DNA of 64,000 nucleotides, taken from contig NC_081184.1 in assembly GCF_029867415.1 (NCBI RefSeq), positions 73,032,616 through 73,096,615 of the forward strand, written 5' to 3'. Source of the DNA: Vicia villosa (lineage: Eukaryota > Streptophyta > Magnoliopsida > Fabales > Fabaceae). Positions 11,380 to 21,107 of the stretch are shown piece by piece. The stretch's first letter is position 1; each line of letters starts with the position of its first letter. Under the pieces are notes generated by a model that saw only the letters and a list, made by a program, of their open reading frames with translations, made no database searches and was not told where the DNA came from. Position numbers and translations under genes: made by a program.

Positions 11380-12813
11380 TTGAAATATAACCCGAGGAAA
11401 ATTTCTTTGTGGAGGGAGGTGATTACGGGGTTGAAAAAGAGATTAGCTTTGTGGAAGGGTTTGCACTTGAACATAGCGGGAAGGGTTTGCTTGATAAACT
11501 CCGTTCTAAACGCTATCCCTATTTATACACTTTCTTTCTATAAGGCTCCCTCTCGGGTGCTCAAGGAAATAAGGTCTATTCAAAGGAGGTTTCTTTGGGG
11601 CGGATGCGAAAACAAGAGATTTATTAATTGGGTTCGTTGGGATATTGTGTGCAAGACGCGTGAGGAAGGTGGCTTAGGGGTCAAGAATGTGGAGGTGATG
11701 AACTTAGCATTATTAAGTAAATGGAAGTGGCAGATTTTAAATGAAGAGGAAGTTGTTTGGAGAGATTTGATGGAATTTAGATATGGGAATGTGAAGAGAA
11801 AAGTGTTGATTGGTGACATATCGGTTATAGAGAAAAATGACTCAATTTGGTGGAGAGATCTTATTATTTCCGATAACTATGAGATGCTGTTCTTTCATAA
11901 CTTTTCAGGTGCTGTTAATTGCAAGGTTGGAGATGGAAGACACATACCTTTTTGGTATGGCAGTTGGGCTGATTCTAAGCCTCTTATGCTTATTTTTCCT
12001 GAACTGTATGCTATGGCTTTAGACGATGGAATGACAGTGGCAGAGGCTGGCCGAACTAGCAGCTCCGGTTGGCAGTGGCAGAGGGACGCTATCCTCTATC
12101 CTAGCAACAGCAACAGCGCTATGGCAGCATGGCAACAGCTCCAGGATGTTATTTCGCTATCAGCTCCTTCTGCCGGTGATAAGGATGACTTCTTGTGGAG
12201 TCTTAATTCGGAGGAGACATTCACGGTTAGTTCGTGTTACCACTGGTTCTTTGCAAAACTATCCGGAATTTCTTTCCAGCATTCTATTGTTAAGGCTTCG
12301 GTGTTCATGTGGAAGGTTATTGCCCCTTCAAAATTCCTTTTCTTTGGGTGGAGGATAATTCATAACAGAATTGCAACGAAGGATCATTTGCTCAAGCGGG
12401 GAATTTTAGATGATTCCGGGTCTTTTTGTGTTTTTTGCTCTTCGGAGATTGAAAGTTTGAAGCACTTATTAGGCGAGTGTCGGGTGGTGAAAGGTATTTG
12501 GGTGAAGGTGTTTGAATGGTTAGGAGTGAGTGAGAATCTCTCCTTGGATGAATTCTTGAATTTTCCTTTTGCTTATGAAAAGATGAAGAATGGTGTATCG
12601 AGGAAGATAATGGGGGCAATTTGGTTAGCAACGAGTTGGAGTATTTGGTGTAAACGTAACGATATTATTTTCAACAAGGTGAAATTTAGTTTTCATGAGT
12701 GTTGGTCGGATATCGTTTCGAGAGCATGGATGTGGTTACAATCTAGTCTTATCCTTGATTCTAATTGTAATTTTCATTCATGGCATTTTCATCCGCTTTC
12801 TTGTTTTAAATAG
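11380..12813 (+). pseudogene. LINE (non-LTR retrotransposon) ORF2 C-terminal part, 5'-truncated
   Basis: An open frame of 477 codons with no internal stop, beginning with TTG inside the coding sequence, so it is not a real start. The N-terminal third matches the region after the RT domain of plant L1-type elements: LALWKGLHLNIAGRVCLINS, then RRFLWGG, then GGLGVKNVEVMNLALLSKW. Residues of about 270-380 match the zf-RVT domain, including FFGWRIIHNRIATKDHLLKR and the pattern CVFC, H, C of a zinc-binding cluster. The endonuclease and RT catalytic domains are missing, as expected of a 5'-truncated insertion. The long intact frame suggests a fairly recent event. It ends with a TAG and a short 3' UTR. 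Confidence 0.9.
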
Positions 12814-12890
12814 CGGTCTGTTTTCGCCGTTGTAATCGGGTGGAGCACCCCTTATGCTCCTTTTTAATTCCATTGCCTATTAAAAAAAAT
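12814..12890 (+). other. LINE 3' UTR and short A-tail
   Basis: The sequence after the stop includes GGGTGGAGCACCCCTTATGC, a small hairpin-forming word near the 3' end of the LINE. It ends in a run of eight A at about 12882-12890. A clear target-site duplication was not found. Confidence 0.6.
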
Positions 12891-13032
12891 ATTCTTTTAA
12901 TTTACTATGTGTTTTTGGTTTTTTTGTTGAATGTACGGTTTACCACCTTTCTATTTGAAATATTAATATTCTTTTATTTTACGATATATTTTTGGTTTTT
13001 GGTTCAATTAAGTTTGTATTTTAATTTGTGTG

Positions 13033-13035
<3 letters not shown>

Positions 13036-13108
<73 letters not shown>
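13036..13108. repeat. (TA)n microsatellite, about 73 bp
   Basis: Uninterrupted alternating TA. It produces artificial Tyr-Ile frames on both strands and can extrude as a cruciform. Length is likely variable between individuals and sensitive to assembly error. Confidence 0.95.
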
Positions 13109-13111
<3 letters not shown>

Positions 13112-13343
13112 GTATTTAATTGATCGATTAATTTACCAATGACATATTTGAAATAATAATATTCTTTTATTTTACGATGTATTTTTGGTTTTTGGTTGAA
13201 TGCACGGTTTATCATCTTTATTTTATTTAGTTTGTATTTTAATTTGTGTGTTAATAAAATTTGATACCTCAAATTTAGAATATTGGGATATTTTGGATAT
13301 GCATATCCAAATTAATTAATATCCCAAATTTTGGAAAGAATTT

Positions 13344-13570
13344 TTCGGAGACGCATCTCCGAAAAAATACCTGACAGTTAAAATCCAACATTAAATTTGA
13401 AATTTAAATGTTTTCGGAGATGCATCTCTGAAAACACCGCAAAAAAGGTATTTTCGGAGATGCATCTCCGAATTTTTGGAAAATCTGAAGAAAAAAAATA
13501 CTTCGGAGATGCATCTCCGAATTTTGTAAAAATGTTAAAAAAAAAAACTTCGAAAATGCATCTCCGAAGC
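13344..13570. repeat. Array of 20-bp palindromes TTCGGAGATGCATCTCCGAA
   Basis: Five copies at about 13344, 13412, 13453-13472, 13502-13521 and 13549. Two are perfect self-complementary 20-mers and three carry one to three changes. Spacing is 40-70 bp with A-rich spacers. Related diverged copies lie at 10960-11150 on the other side of the LINE. Each copy could form a hairpin in single strand or bind a symmetric protein dimer. Confidence 0.85.
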
Positions 13571-14558
13571 AGAAGTATTTAGGGATTTTCAACAAAGATT
13601 CTCCCATAGATTAAGAGGGTCACAAAAAAATTCTCTAAATTATCATGTGACCCTGATACTTATATTTGGCACCTGTTGTTTCTTTTATGTTTTTATAAAA
13701 AAAAAAATTTGAAATTTCTTTTTACATTTACTGGAAATTTCAAGGAAATATGAGAGTTTTCTAAAAAATTTGGAATTTTCAAAAAATTCGGTTGTGCATT
13801 TTTTAAAAAGTAATAATAAAATATTTTTCATTATAAAAATTTTGAAATTTCTGATAAATCATCCGAAATTTCAGTATATTTCAAAACTTTCTGTAGAATA
13901 AAAAAATTAGCTAAATTACCTCCAAGGTCTTTTAAGTTATTTAATTGTAATAAGTCATTTTTTATATTTTTTCGCTACATGTGAATCCTTTATTTTAACT
14001 AACGCCTGTACAGTTGATCTTTTTTCTACTTTATTTTGTTTTATTAATTTTATTTTAACTTCAAAAATTTATATTAAACACTTTTTGGTCCAAAAATTAT
14101 GAAAAAAATTCCTAACAATATTTCTTCTAATTTTACACTTCGTGTAATTTTATGAGAACTTTATTTTTAATTTCTTATTTTGCATGCATTTTAATTAGTT
14201 TAAAAATACATTTATGCACTAAAAAATTATGAAAATTTTATTATATGAAATAATGATAATCTCTGATCTATTTTAAGTGACATATCAGTACCATTAGTGC
14301 TTGATCAGCTTTTAATCAGCTTTTTTTAGAAAGGAGTTTGGGAAAATAAAGATATAATAAAATAGTAAAGAAATAAAAATTTGAAATTGAAATGCAGCAA
14401 AATATTATAAAATCAGAGTAGAAAATTATAAGATTCTTAATAAATTATTTTCTTATGATAAACAAAGTCCTATTAATACTAATTCTAAATGAAGGTCATT
14501 CAGTCGTTACTAACCACTAATAAGTGGGCTTTATACACAATAATATCATAGGAAAATA

Positions 14559-14616
14559 GACAAAAGTAAAGAAAGACAAGGGATCTAGACAAAAGTGAAG
14601 AAAGACAAGGAACCTG
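14559..14616. repeat. 29-bp tandem duplication in duplicon B
   Basis: Two adjacent copies starting GACAAAAGTAAAGAAAGACA and GACAAAAGTGAAGAAAGACA. Duplicon A has one copy at about 2818. Confidence 0.85.
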
Positions 14617-15871
14617 GAAGCACTATGGAGATGCCGTAATTTTCCTTGTTTCATGTTAATTTTAATTTTTGACATTTGAAATGCTTGAGATAATTATAAT
14701 CGTAATGGTCATTACGAATTGGCCATAATTCTCACTGTTTTGGACATTTCTTGCTTCATTCATCATTAGGTTTTCTGGGTTGTTTGGATGTCTCTCATGG
14801 TTAGTCTAAATCTCATGAATATTAGGCCTTGAACCTTTATTCTTATTCATATTCATGATATACAAAAACACTAATAGAACGATAGTAAAACCAATTGAAA
14901 TAAATAATAAAACGGTAAAATTAGACAGTTAAGAATGATAAAAATTAGAATTATCAAACTCCTCATGTTGCTTGAATTATTGTTTGTCCTCAAGAAGTCT
15001 ACTTAAATAGGGAGAATTGAGACATAGCAATTTTTTTAAAGAATTTTAACATTACAAATTTGGGGACTATTACAAAATTCACAGGATCACTATCATTTGT
15101 TTCAAATCATAATCTTTAAAGTTCATTTAGATCAATGATTCTTACAAAAACTATTCACTAGATTGTTCCTTCGAAATTAATTTTTTTTTTTCTATAAGCT
15201 TGATCATAAACGTTGTAATCTTATCGTTTCTCTTTATGAAGGTAATCATGATTTTACAAGGAATTTTTGTTCTATGTTATCATATCATAATTCTAAAATT
15301 TTCTAGTATCTTCTTAAGCAAAGTACATATTTTTTTCTTCTTTAATTTATGGACCAATCTACTTTTAGGAAGAATAATCGAGTGAGAGTTACCCTACTTA
15401 TTCTATCTGGTCCCCCTTAACTTTTCATAGACATTATGAGTCAAGCGACTTTTGAGAAAAATAATCTGGCGAGGGTTATCTTACTTAGTAATTATGGATG
15501 CGAAGGGAAGTTTCCATGCGAAACATGGTAGTTAAACATGATCTTTTTATTTAATCTCCATCCTTTCCTACTACTCCTAGTTTGTCTCATGTGCGAGTGC
15601 TAATTCTTCTACAAGAGGAGGTAGTAGAATGAGGTTATCTTCAAACATCTCTTCATAAATTAAGGTTGAGAAGGTGTATTGCCAATTGTTGCGATTGCAG
15701 ATTGATGTTCTTTTCAGATTGGGTAAAGATATGGCTATTCACCTTAGATCAAAAGCTTATAGCAGTCGTCTGATTGGGCGACTATTTTCATGGTAATTTA
15801 AGCTTTCATATCTAGTCGGGTACTTCCTTGAATTTAATTCAATTCCTCAATGGCCATCTCATGACAAAAGT

Positions 15872-16361
15872 ATCAACAATTGAGCTATTCTATCCCCTAA
15901 TTATTATGCCCCCTTTTGAGACCTTATATTCATTTTTAAGCTAAAGGGGGCTTCTCAATGATACTTGAATCACAAGGGCTTGTATTATTGGGAGTTAATC
16001 ATTGAGAGTTTAATGCCCCCTTTTCCAAGGGCTTAGCCAAAAATACAAGGATTTTAGATTTCTTTTTCCAAGGATTTGGATCATAGTAACTTGCATAGAG
16101 ATTTGATGCCAAATTCAGCAACTTATGGAATATAAATTGAATTGAATCTCAAGTCTATCTATGACAGATCCTTAGACCAACCTTTACAATTTTAATGACT
16201 AAAACGATTACTACTCAATAAAATACAAACTCAACACTAAAAAAAGTACCAAAACATGAATAGCGGAACGATATTTGCATACTGCATGCTACATCGATCC
16301 TTTCACACCTACAATTCATTTTCTCTTTCCATTCTCTCAAAATTGATGGAGTAAAACTGTT
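15872..16361. other. 3' flank of the TMEM97-like gene
   Basis: Single-copy-looking sequence between duplicon B and the last exon of the minus-strand gene. It should contain that gene's 3' UTR (bases just left of 16362). Short repeated words such as TGCCCCCTTTT occur twice. No other gene was seen. Confidence 0.45.
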
Positions 16362-18350
16362 TCAAGCACGTTTTTTCCTCGCCATTGCAGGTCTTTTACC
16401 GAAAGCTGATGATGATTTGGAGGAACTTGTCAGCAAGCCTCTCAGAGTAGCTAAAATACCCAAACACATGAAAGGGAAATACATTGACAATAGTTTCTCA
16501 GATGCTTTCTTCGATCCCATCATTTCTGATAACACAGCAACCTGCAATCCATAAGCTACAAACAATCAAAAAATGTAAAGTAAAAAGCAAAATATAGAGT
16601 CTTGTTAAACCAACTCAGTTGGTAGCTGTGCAGGGACATAAGATTACAAGGGCGGGGGTTGCGATATCCAACTTATTCACCATTAAGGTACTAGGCAAAA
16701 AAAAGTAAGAAATAGACATCCAAATTGTATCAAAATCAAATTGTGCCACCAACTACTTATAGCTCAGATGAAGGTTATCTTAAATTTAAGTTTAACTTAA
16801 CCTCACTCACAACAACAAACTTATAAGGTGAGAAATGCTTCTCAATTATAAACCCATTTTCAAATCATATCTCATCTATTATGGAAGTATTAACACACAG
16901 CCCTTGCATCCAATAGAGAGTGGTTTAACAGATTATGGATAGATATGAAATCATCTTAAAATTTAAACCGAGTCAAATTCAATCATATAAAACCAACTGA
17001 TAAAGCGAGAGATGTTACTCTTTATAAACTCTTTTTAGGCTGTATATCCTATCAATTTGGCATCGCTCACCTTCTACACCGGATTTTTAGGACGAGTTAA
17101 TCTCAATCCGAAAACCTAACAGACTATTACACCTCTAATATCAGTGAAACACATGTATTTACAAAGCCAATGTAGAAGAGTAATTTAAGAAAGCCGTGTA
17201 ATAAATAACCCAGCTAATAGGTTCGAATCAAATTTTAAATGTAATCCAATCTATAGATTAGCATAACCCCAATTAAAATTTGTAACAAACTAAGAGAACA
17301 GACATGATAACCATTTTAACAGGATCTAACATCTTCAAATGCAAACACAACCTTAAAAAAAACCCATTTTAATCCTAGTACAATCCAATAACAAAGCTTA
17401 TCTTCAAATCAAAATGTTAATACAACAATCGCAGAATGAGAATGAATCTAATCACAAACAACAAATTCCTACAAACAAAAGTAATGATGCCAAATGAATG
17501 AATGGTCAACCATGGTTTTAAATTGCAGTCCACAACCGCAATATGCTGATGGAGTAGTCTCTGCAACCGCATCAGACCACAATTGCGGTGTGAATTAAAA
17601 CCACGCGTCCAACTGCCATTACAAATCAAACCAGACAATCTCGCTCATGTTTCTTTTAAGTATTTTCCTCAAAACTCAAAATTTCATAACCCAAAAACTC
17701 AATTTACTTCCTATGTAATAAAAAATCTTAACATCACAAACACCTCTCAATTAAAGTTTACGCTGCAACCGCCGCAATGCAATGCCGGCAATTGAATTAC
17801 CCACATCCATGATTTACAACCATGTGGTCACCTACAAATAAAAAGTTTGACTTTTTTCCTAAAATCTATCAGATAAACCATCAAAATTTTCATTTTTCTC
17901 AACTTTCCAATGACATATAGAATCCTAACAATTCAATACTATCACATGACCCATATAATAAATACGCATTGGGTTATTTGTAACGGATTGAGAAACTATA
18001 AATGTGCATAAGAAAAAGGAAATTACCATGGAAGTGGAGAGAGAAACCCCATAGATCAAGCAAGTGGTATTAAACCAAGGCTTGGAAGACAAAATACCAT
18101 AGATATTGATAATAGAAAGGGGCCATTGAAAGAGAAGCTCAAGCCAAACAAGGCCAACGAAGAAATGGGGTTTGTCAGCAACAAGATAATCACCATACTC
18201 ATTGGTATACCATGTTTTAACATTGACGAGAAAATCAGGGAAGTAAGAGAGAGGAAGACACGTTTGTGCATCTATCAATGGTGCAGCGATTGCTATCAAG
18301 AGGAAGAATAGGAACAAGATCGCATCTACGAGCTTTAACACAAAACCCAT
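16362..18350 (-). CDS. TMEM97/sigma-2-receptor-like EXPERA membrane protein (two exons)
   Basis: Exon 1 is 18350-18027 (108 codons) and exon 2 is 16541-16362 including the stop (59 codons), joined by a 1485-bp intron (GTAATT donor, TTGCAG acceptor). The joined frame stays open and gives 167 residues, the usual size of this family. Four hydrophobic segments lie near residues 8-28, 63-84, 96-125 and 133-150. EXPERA-type landmarks are seen: PLIDAQTCLP, YGDYLVADKPHFFVGLVWLE and LLFQWPLSI. The C-terminus ends in RPAMARKKRA, a basic tail fitting ER retention. Animal members bind sterols and sigma-2 ligands and act in cholesterol handling; the plant role is less clear. It is the only intact host gene here, boxed in by repeats, with a SINE-like insert in its intron. 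Start choice rests on family alignment from memory. Confidence 0.9.
16605..16705 (+). mobile_element. tRNA-derived SINE fragment in the gene's intron
   Basis: ACCAACTCAGTTGGTAGCTG resembles the Pol III A box of tRNA-derived SINEs. GCGGGGGTTGCGATATCC is a worn B box. The stretch TTATTCACCATTAAGG followed by CTAGGC and an A-rich tail is typical of the legume Au-type SINE 3' end. It is inserted antisense to the TMEM97-like gene, well away from both splice sites. Confidence 0.6.
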
Positions 18351-19069
18351 TTTTTGATTTGGTTTTTGTTTCGGAGATTTGGGGAAGAAGGAATTGAAGA
18401 GGGAGATTTATTGATGGGTGCAGCTTGCACGACGATGAGAAAGAGGAATCTTGAAACCTTGAGGCAATTAAATATGATGTTTACAATATATAAATAGTGG
18501 GTTAAAAAATTAAAATAGTATAAATAATAATAATAATATTAATTTTTTAAAATTATTTATGACAATCTACAATATAAGAAAGTTCAATGGTCTGGAAAAG
18601 ACCGAACTGCCCCTTTGTTTTTTTAATGAGCCACGTGGCTGCCTTATTTGCTTCTCTTCCTTTTCCTTTCCTTTACTACTTTCTATGCTACGTGTGACAA
18701 GCTTTCACTTTCTCTGCTTTTTTGAACAAACCCAAATCTTTTCCCATTTCATCACTTTCTCTGCTTTCATTTTTTCTTTCTCTCTCTCTCTTCTCTTTCA
18801 ATCTGTCGTGTCTTCTTCCTCTCCCTCAACCTTCCCCTCTTTGTCTCTTTCTTCTTCTTTCTCTCTCCGAGTCTTCTTTCTCTCTCAGTGCGACATCTTC
18901 TACTTTCTGCTTTCTTCCTCTTCCTTTCCCTTTTTCTTCATGATCTTCTTCATTTCCCAAAACGAAACCAACACGGTTATCAATTTTTTTGGATTTCTGT
19001 TTAAAGTTACTGTTTAGATATTGTGGTTAGTGTTTTTGTGGTTTATATGATGATTTTGTGGTTTATATG
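18351..19069. promoter_or_regulatory. Promoter region of the TMEM97-like gene and a CT-rich tract
   Basis: Upstream of the minus-strand start codon lie about 100 bp of probable 5' UTR and an AT-rich TATA-type sequence at 18485-18498. Read on the plus strand this is TATATAAATAG, a textbook TATA box facing right. From 18640 to 18960 the plus strand is almost pure pyrimidine (TTTCTCTCTCTCTCTTCTCT), as in plant 5' leaders. This could be a second, divergent gene start whose body was displaced by the LTR insertion at 19070. A 31-bp region at 19039-19069 contains the word TTTTGTGGTTTATATG twice. No protein was recognised. Confidence 0.4.
18629..18640. promoter_or_regulatory. G-box palindrome
   Basis: AGCCACGTGGCT is a perfect 12-bp palindrome with a CACGTG core, the binding site of plant bZIP and bHLH factors. 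It lies 279 bp upstream of the TMEM97-like start codon. Confidence 0.5.
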
Positions 19070-19148
19070 TGTTTACGGTGATTTCCGGTAAACAACCGCT
19101 AGTCTTCCAAACTATAATAAATATGATTTGGTTACTTGCAGGATCGAC
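19070..19148 (-). repeat. Inverted terminal fragment of a T1-family LTR
   Basis: These 79 bases are the reverse complement of the last 80 or so bases of the T1 LTR (compare 23385-23463), starting exactly at the LTR terminus TGTTTACGG. A second T1-family element in minus orientation therefore ends here. The rest vanishes into the assembly gap. Confidence 0.9.
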
Positions 19149-19248
19149 NNNNNNNNNNNNNNNNNNNNNNNNNNNNNNNNNNNNNNNNNNNNNNNNNNNN
19201 NNNNNNNNNNNNNNNNNNNNNNNNNNNNNNNNNNNNNNNNNNNNNNNN
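19149..19248. other. Assembly gap (100 N)
   Basis: Exactly 100 unknown bases, the conventional size for a gap of unknown length. It separates the inverted LTR fragment from the Copia gag. The true distance may be many kilobases. Confidence 0.99.
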
Positions 19249-21021
19249 TTGGGTCCTTTCTTGTTAGTTCTCCTCAAGTTCTGATTGAACTTGGGTTTAG
19301 CAAAATATTTAACAGGAGGAACAGCATGATATTTCTTATTCTGAGTTCCATGATATTTCTTAGGTTGTGTCACATGCTTCTTGGTGTGTGTTATGTGAAA
19401 ACTCTGTGCATGTGATGTGTGCTTAATATCATGGGAGTGGCCAAATTTAAATTGGTTATACAGAGGCTTGTATGATATTTTCATATCATCCACAGATTCA
19501 AGCTTGTATGGGATTTCACCCTCATAACCAATGCCAACTCTCTTGTTCCCAGACACAGCATATATCATAGAAGCTAGCTGACTTCTGCCAATACTTCTAG
19601 ATAAGAACTTCCTGAAACTTAAATCATATTCTTTCAGAATATGATTCAGACTGGGAGTGGATTTTTCTGAATCAGAAGGAGATCCAACATTATTGGATAA
19701 TTTTAAAACTTTTTCTTTTAATTCAGAATTTTCCAACTCAAGCTTCTTAGTTTCAAATTCAAATTGCTTTTTCAGCTTTTTGTATTTGATACTAAGATGA
19801 GCTTTTAATTCAAGAAGCTCTGTTAGACTGGAAACTAACTCTTCTCTAGATAGTTCAGAAAATACCTCTTCAGAATCTGATTCTGATGTAGATTCTGATC
19901 CATCATCTTCTGTCGCCATCAGCGCAAAGTTTGCCTGCTCTCCTTCAGAGTCTGATCCTGATTCTGATTCAGAATCATCCCATGTTGCCATAAGACCTTT
20001 CTTCTTATGAAACTTCTTCTTGGGATTCTCCTTCTGAAGTTTTGGACACTCATTCTTGTAATGTCCAGGCTCATTGCACTCATAGCAGACAGCCTTCTTC
20101 TTGTCAGATCTTCTGTCACCAGAAGATTCTCCACGTTCAAATCTCTTTGAACTTCTGAAGCCTCTGAACTTCCTTTGCTTGCTCTTCCAGAGTTGGTTCA
20201 CCCTTCTGGAGATTATGGACAGTTCATCTTCTTCTTCAGATTCTGATTCTTCAGGATCTTCTTCTCTGGCCTGAAAAGCGTTAGTGCATTTTTTAATATT
20301 AGATTTTAATGCAATAGACTTACCTTCTTCTGAGGCTCGTTTGCGTCCAGCTCAATTTCATGGCTTCTCAAGGCACTGATAAGCTCTTCCAAAGAAACTT
20401 CATTCAGATTCTTTGCAATCTTGAATGCTGTTACCATTGGACCCCATCTTCTGGGTAAGCTTCTGATAATCTTCTTTACATGATCAGCCTTGGTGTAGCC
20501 TTTATCCAGAACTCTCAATCCAGCAGTCAGAGTTTGAAATCTTGAAACATCTTTTCAATATCTTCATCATCCTCCATCTTGAAGGCTTCATACTTCTGGA
20601 TTAGAGCAAGAGCTTTAGTCTCCTTGACTTGAGCATTTCCCTCATGGGTCATTTTCAATGACTCATATATATCATGGGCCGTTTCCCTGTTAGATATCTT
20701 CTCATACTCAGCACGAGAGATAGCATTCAGCAAAACAGTCCTGCATTTGTGATGATTTTTGAAGTCTTTCTTTTGATCATCAGTCATTTCGCTTCTCGTG
20801 AGCCTTACACCAGTAGCTTTAACAGGATGTTTGTAACCATCCAACAGAAGATCCCATAGATCAGCATCCAGACCAAGAAAGTAACTTTCCAGTTTATCTT
20901 TCCAATATTCAAAGTTTTCACCATCGAATATTGGTGGTCTAGTATAACCATTGTTACCATTGTATTGCTCAGTAGAGCCAGATGTAGATGCAGTTGGATT
21001 TGTTGGAATTTCACCAGCCAT
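19249..21021 (-). pseudogene. SIRE/Maximus-like Ty1/copia gag
   Basis: Begins at ATG 21021 with a short Thr/Ser-rich leader, followed by RPPIFDGENFEYWKDKLESY, the start of a UBN2/gag capsid domain. The capsid continues with KKIIRSLPRRWGPMVTAF. After it come an acidic SESEEED stretch, a zinc knuckle CYECNEPGHYKNEC (about 20085) and a long coiled-coil segment (LKKQFEFETKKLELENSEL). This arrangement is typical of the SIRE1 lineage. Two single-base frame breaks, near 20525 and 20333, interrupt it. The sequence runs into the gap at 19248, so protease and pol are not visible. PBS and 5' LTR lie just upstream (right). Confidence 0.88.
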
Positions 21022-21093
21022 CTTTTACTGAAGCGTTTTTCTCTTCCTGAACCTTTTCTAAACACGGTTAAGTGCTTGCACCTTAGAACCGGC

Positions 21094-21105
21094 GCTCTGA
21101 TGCCA
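21094..21105 (-). other. Primer binding site of the Copia element
   Basis: On the minus strand TGGCATCAGAGC, one base from the initiator-Met tRNA-complementary TGGTATCAGAGC, lies three bases inside the 5' LTR. Confidence 0.85.
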
Positions 21106-21107
21106 AT

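Larger units (their letters stand above)
10890..13650. mobile_element. Copy-B-specific block with palindromic motifs and nested LINE
   Basis: This block is absent from duplicon A. Its two outer parts (10890-11160 and 13270-13650) share variants of the palindrome TTCGGAGATGCATCTCCGAA. The ends contain similar inverted words (GAGAATATCTTT at the left; reverse complement of the right GGGAGAATCTTT), so it may be a terminal-inverted-repeat element later enlarged by a LINE insertion and (TA)n expansion. A roughly 90-bp unit containing TTAATTGATCGATTAATTTA and TTTTACGATRTATTTTTGG occurs about three times around the LINE (11335, 12950, 13110). Limits are approximate. Confidence 0.5.
9589..15871. repeat. 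Duplicon copy B (paired with 920-4534)
   Basis: Starts and ends with the same sequences as copy A and follows it in the same order. It is longer because of a Tourist-like MITE (10018-10417), a Stowaway-like MITE (10459-10739) and a block of about 2.7 kb (10890-13650) holding a LINE fragment. It lacks both MITEs of copy A. The shared part after the block resumes at about 13655 (CTTATATTTGGCACCTG) and runs to 15871. No gene was recognised in the shared part. Confidence 0.75.

Noticed and set aside
12840..13272. Tyr-Ile repeat open frames on both strands around 13036-13108
   Set aside because: They are products of the (TA)n microsatellite; no protein signal outside it.
13397..13607. Small open frames repeating EMHLR on both strands
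   Set aside because: The repeated peptide is the translation of the 20-bp palindrome array, not a selected coding sequence.
3847..15385. Matching 60-70-residue hydrophobic frames at 3847 and 15200
   Set aside because: Both are parts of the duplicon; the similarity is at DNA level, and AT-rich DNA readily yields Phe/Ile/Leu-rich frames.
920..15871. Duplicon copies A and B as an LTR pair of one giant element
   Set aside because: No PBS after A, no purine tract before B, no matching outer flanks, and no related coding region between them in the right orientation.
18559..19017. 152-codon Ser/Phe-rich frame
   Set aside because: It is the translation of a pyrimidine tract; no domain and no codon structure.
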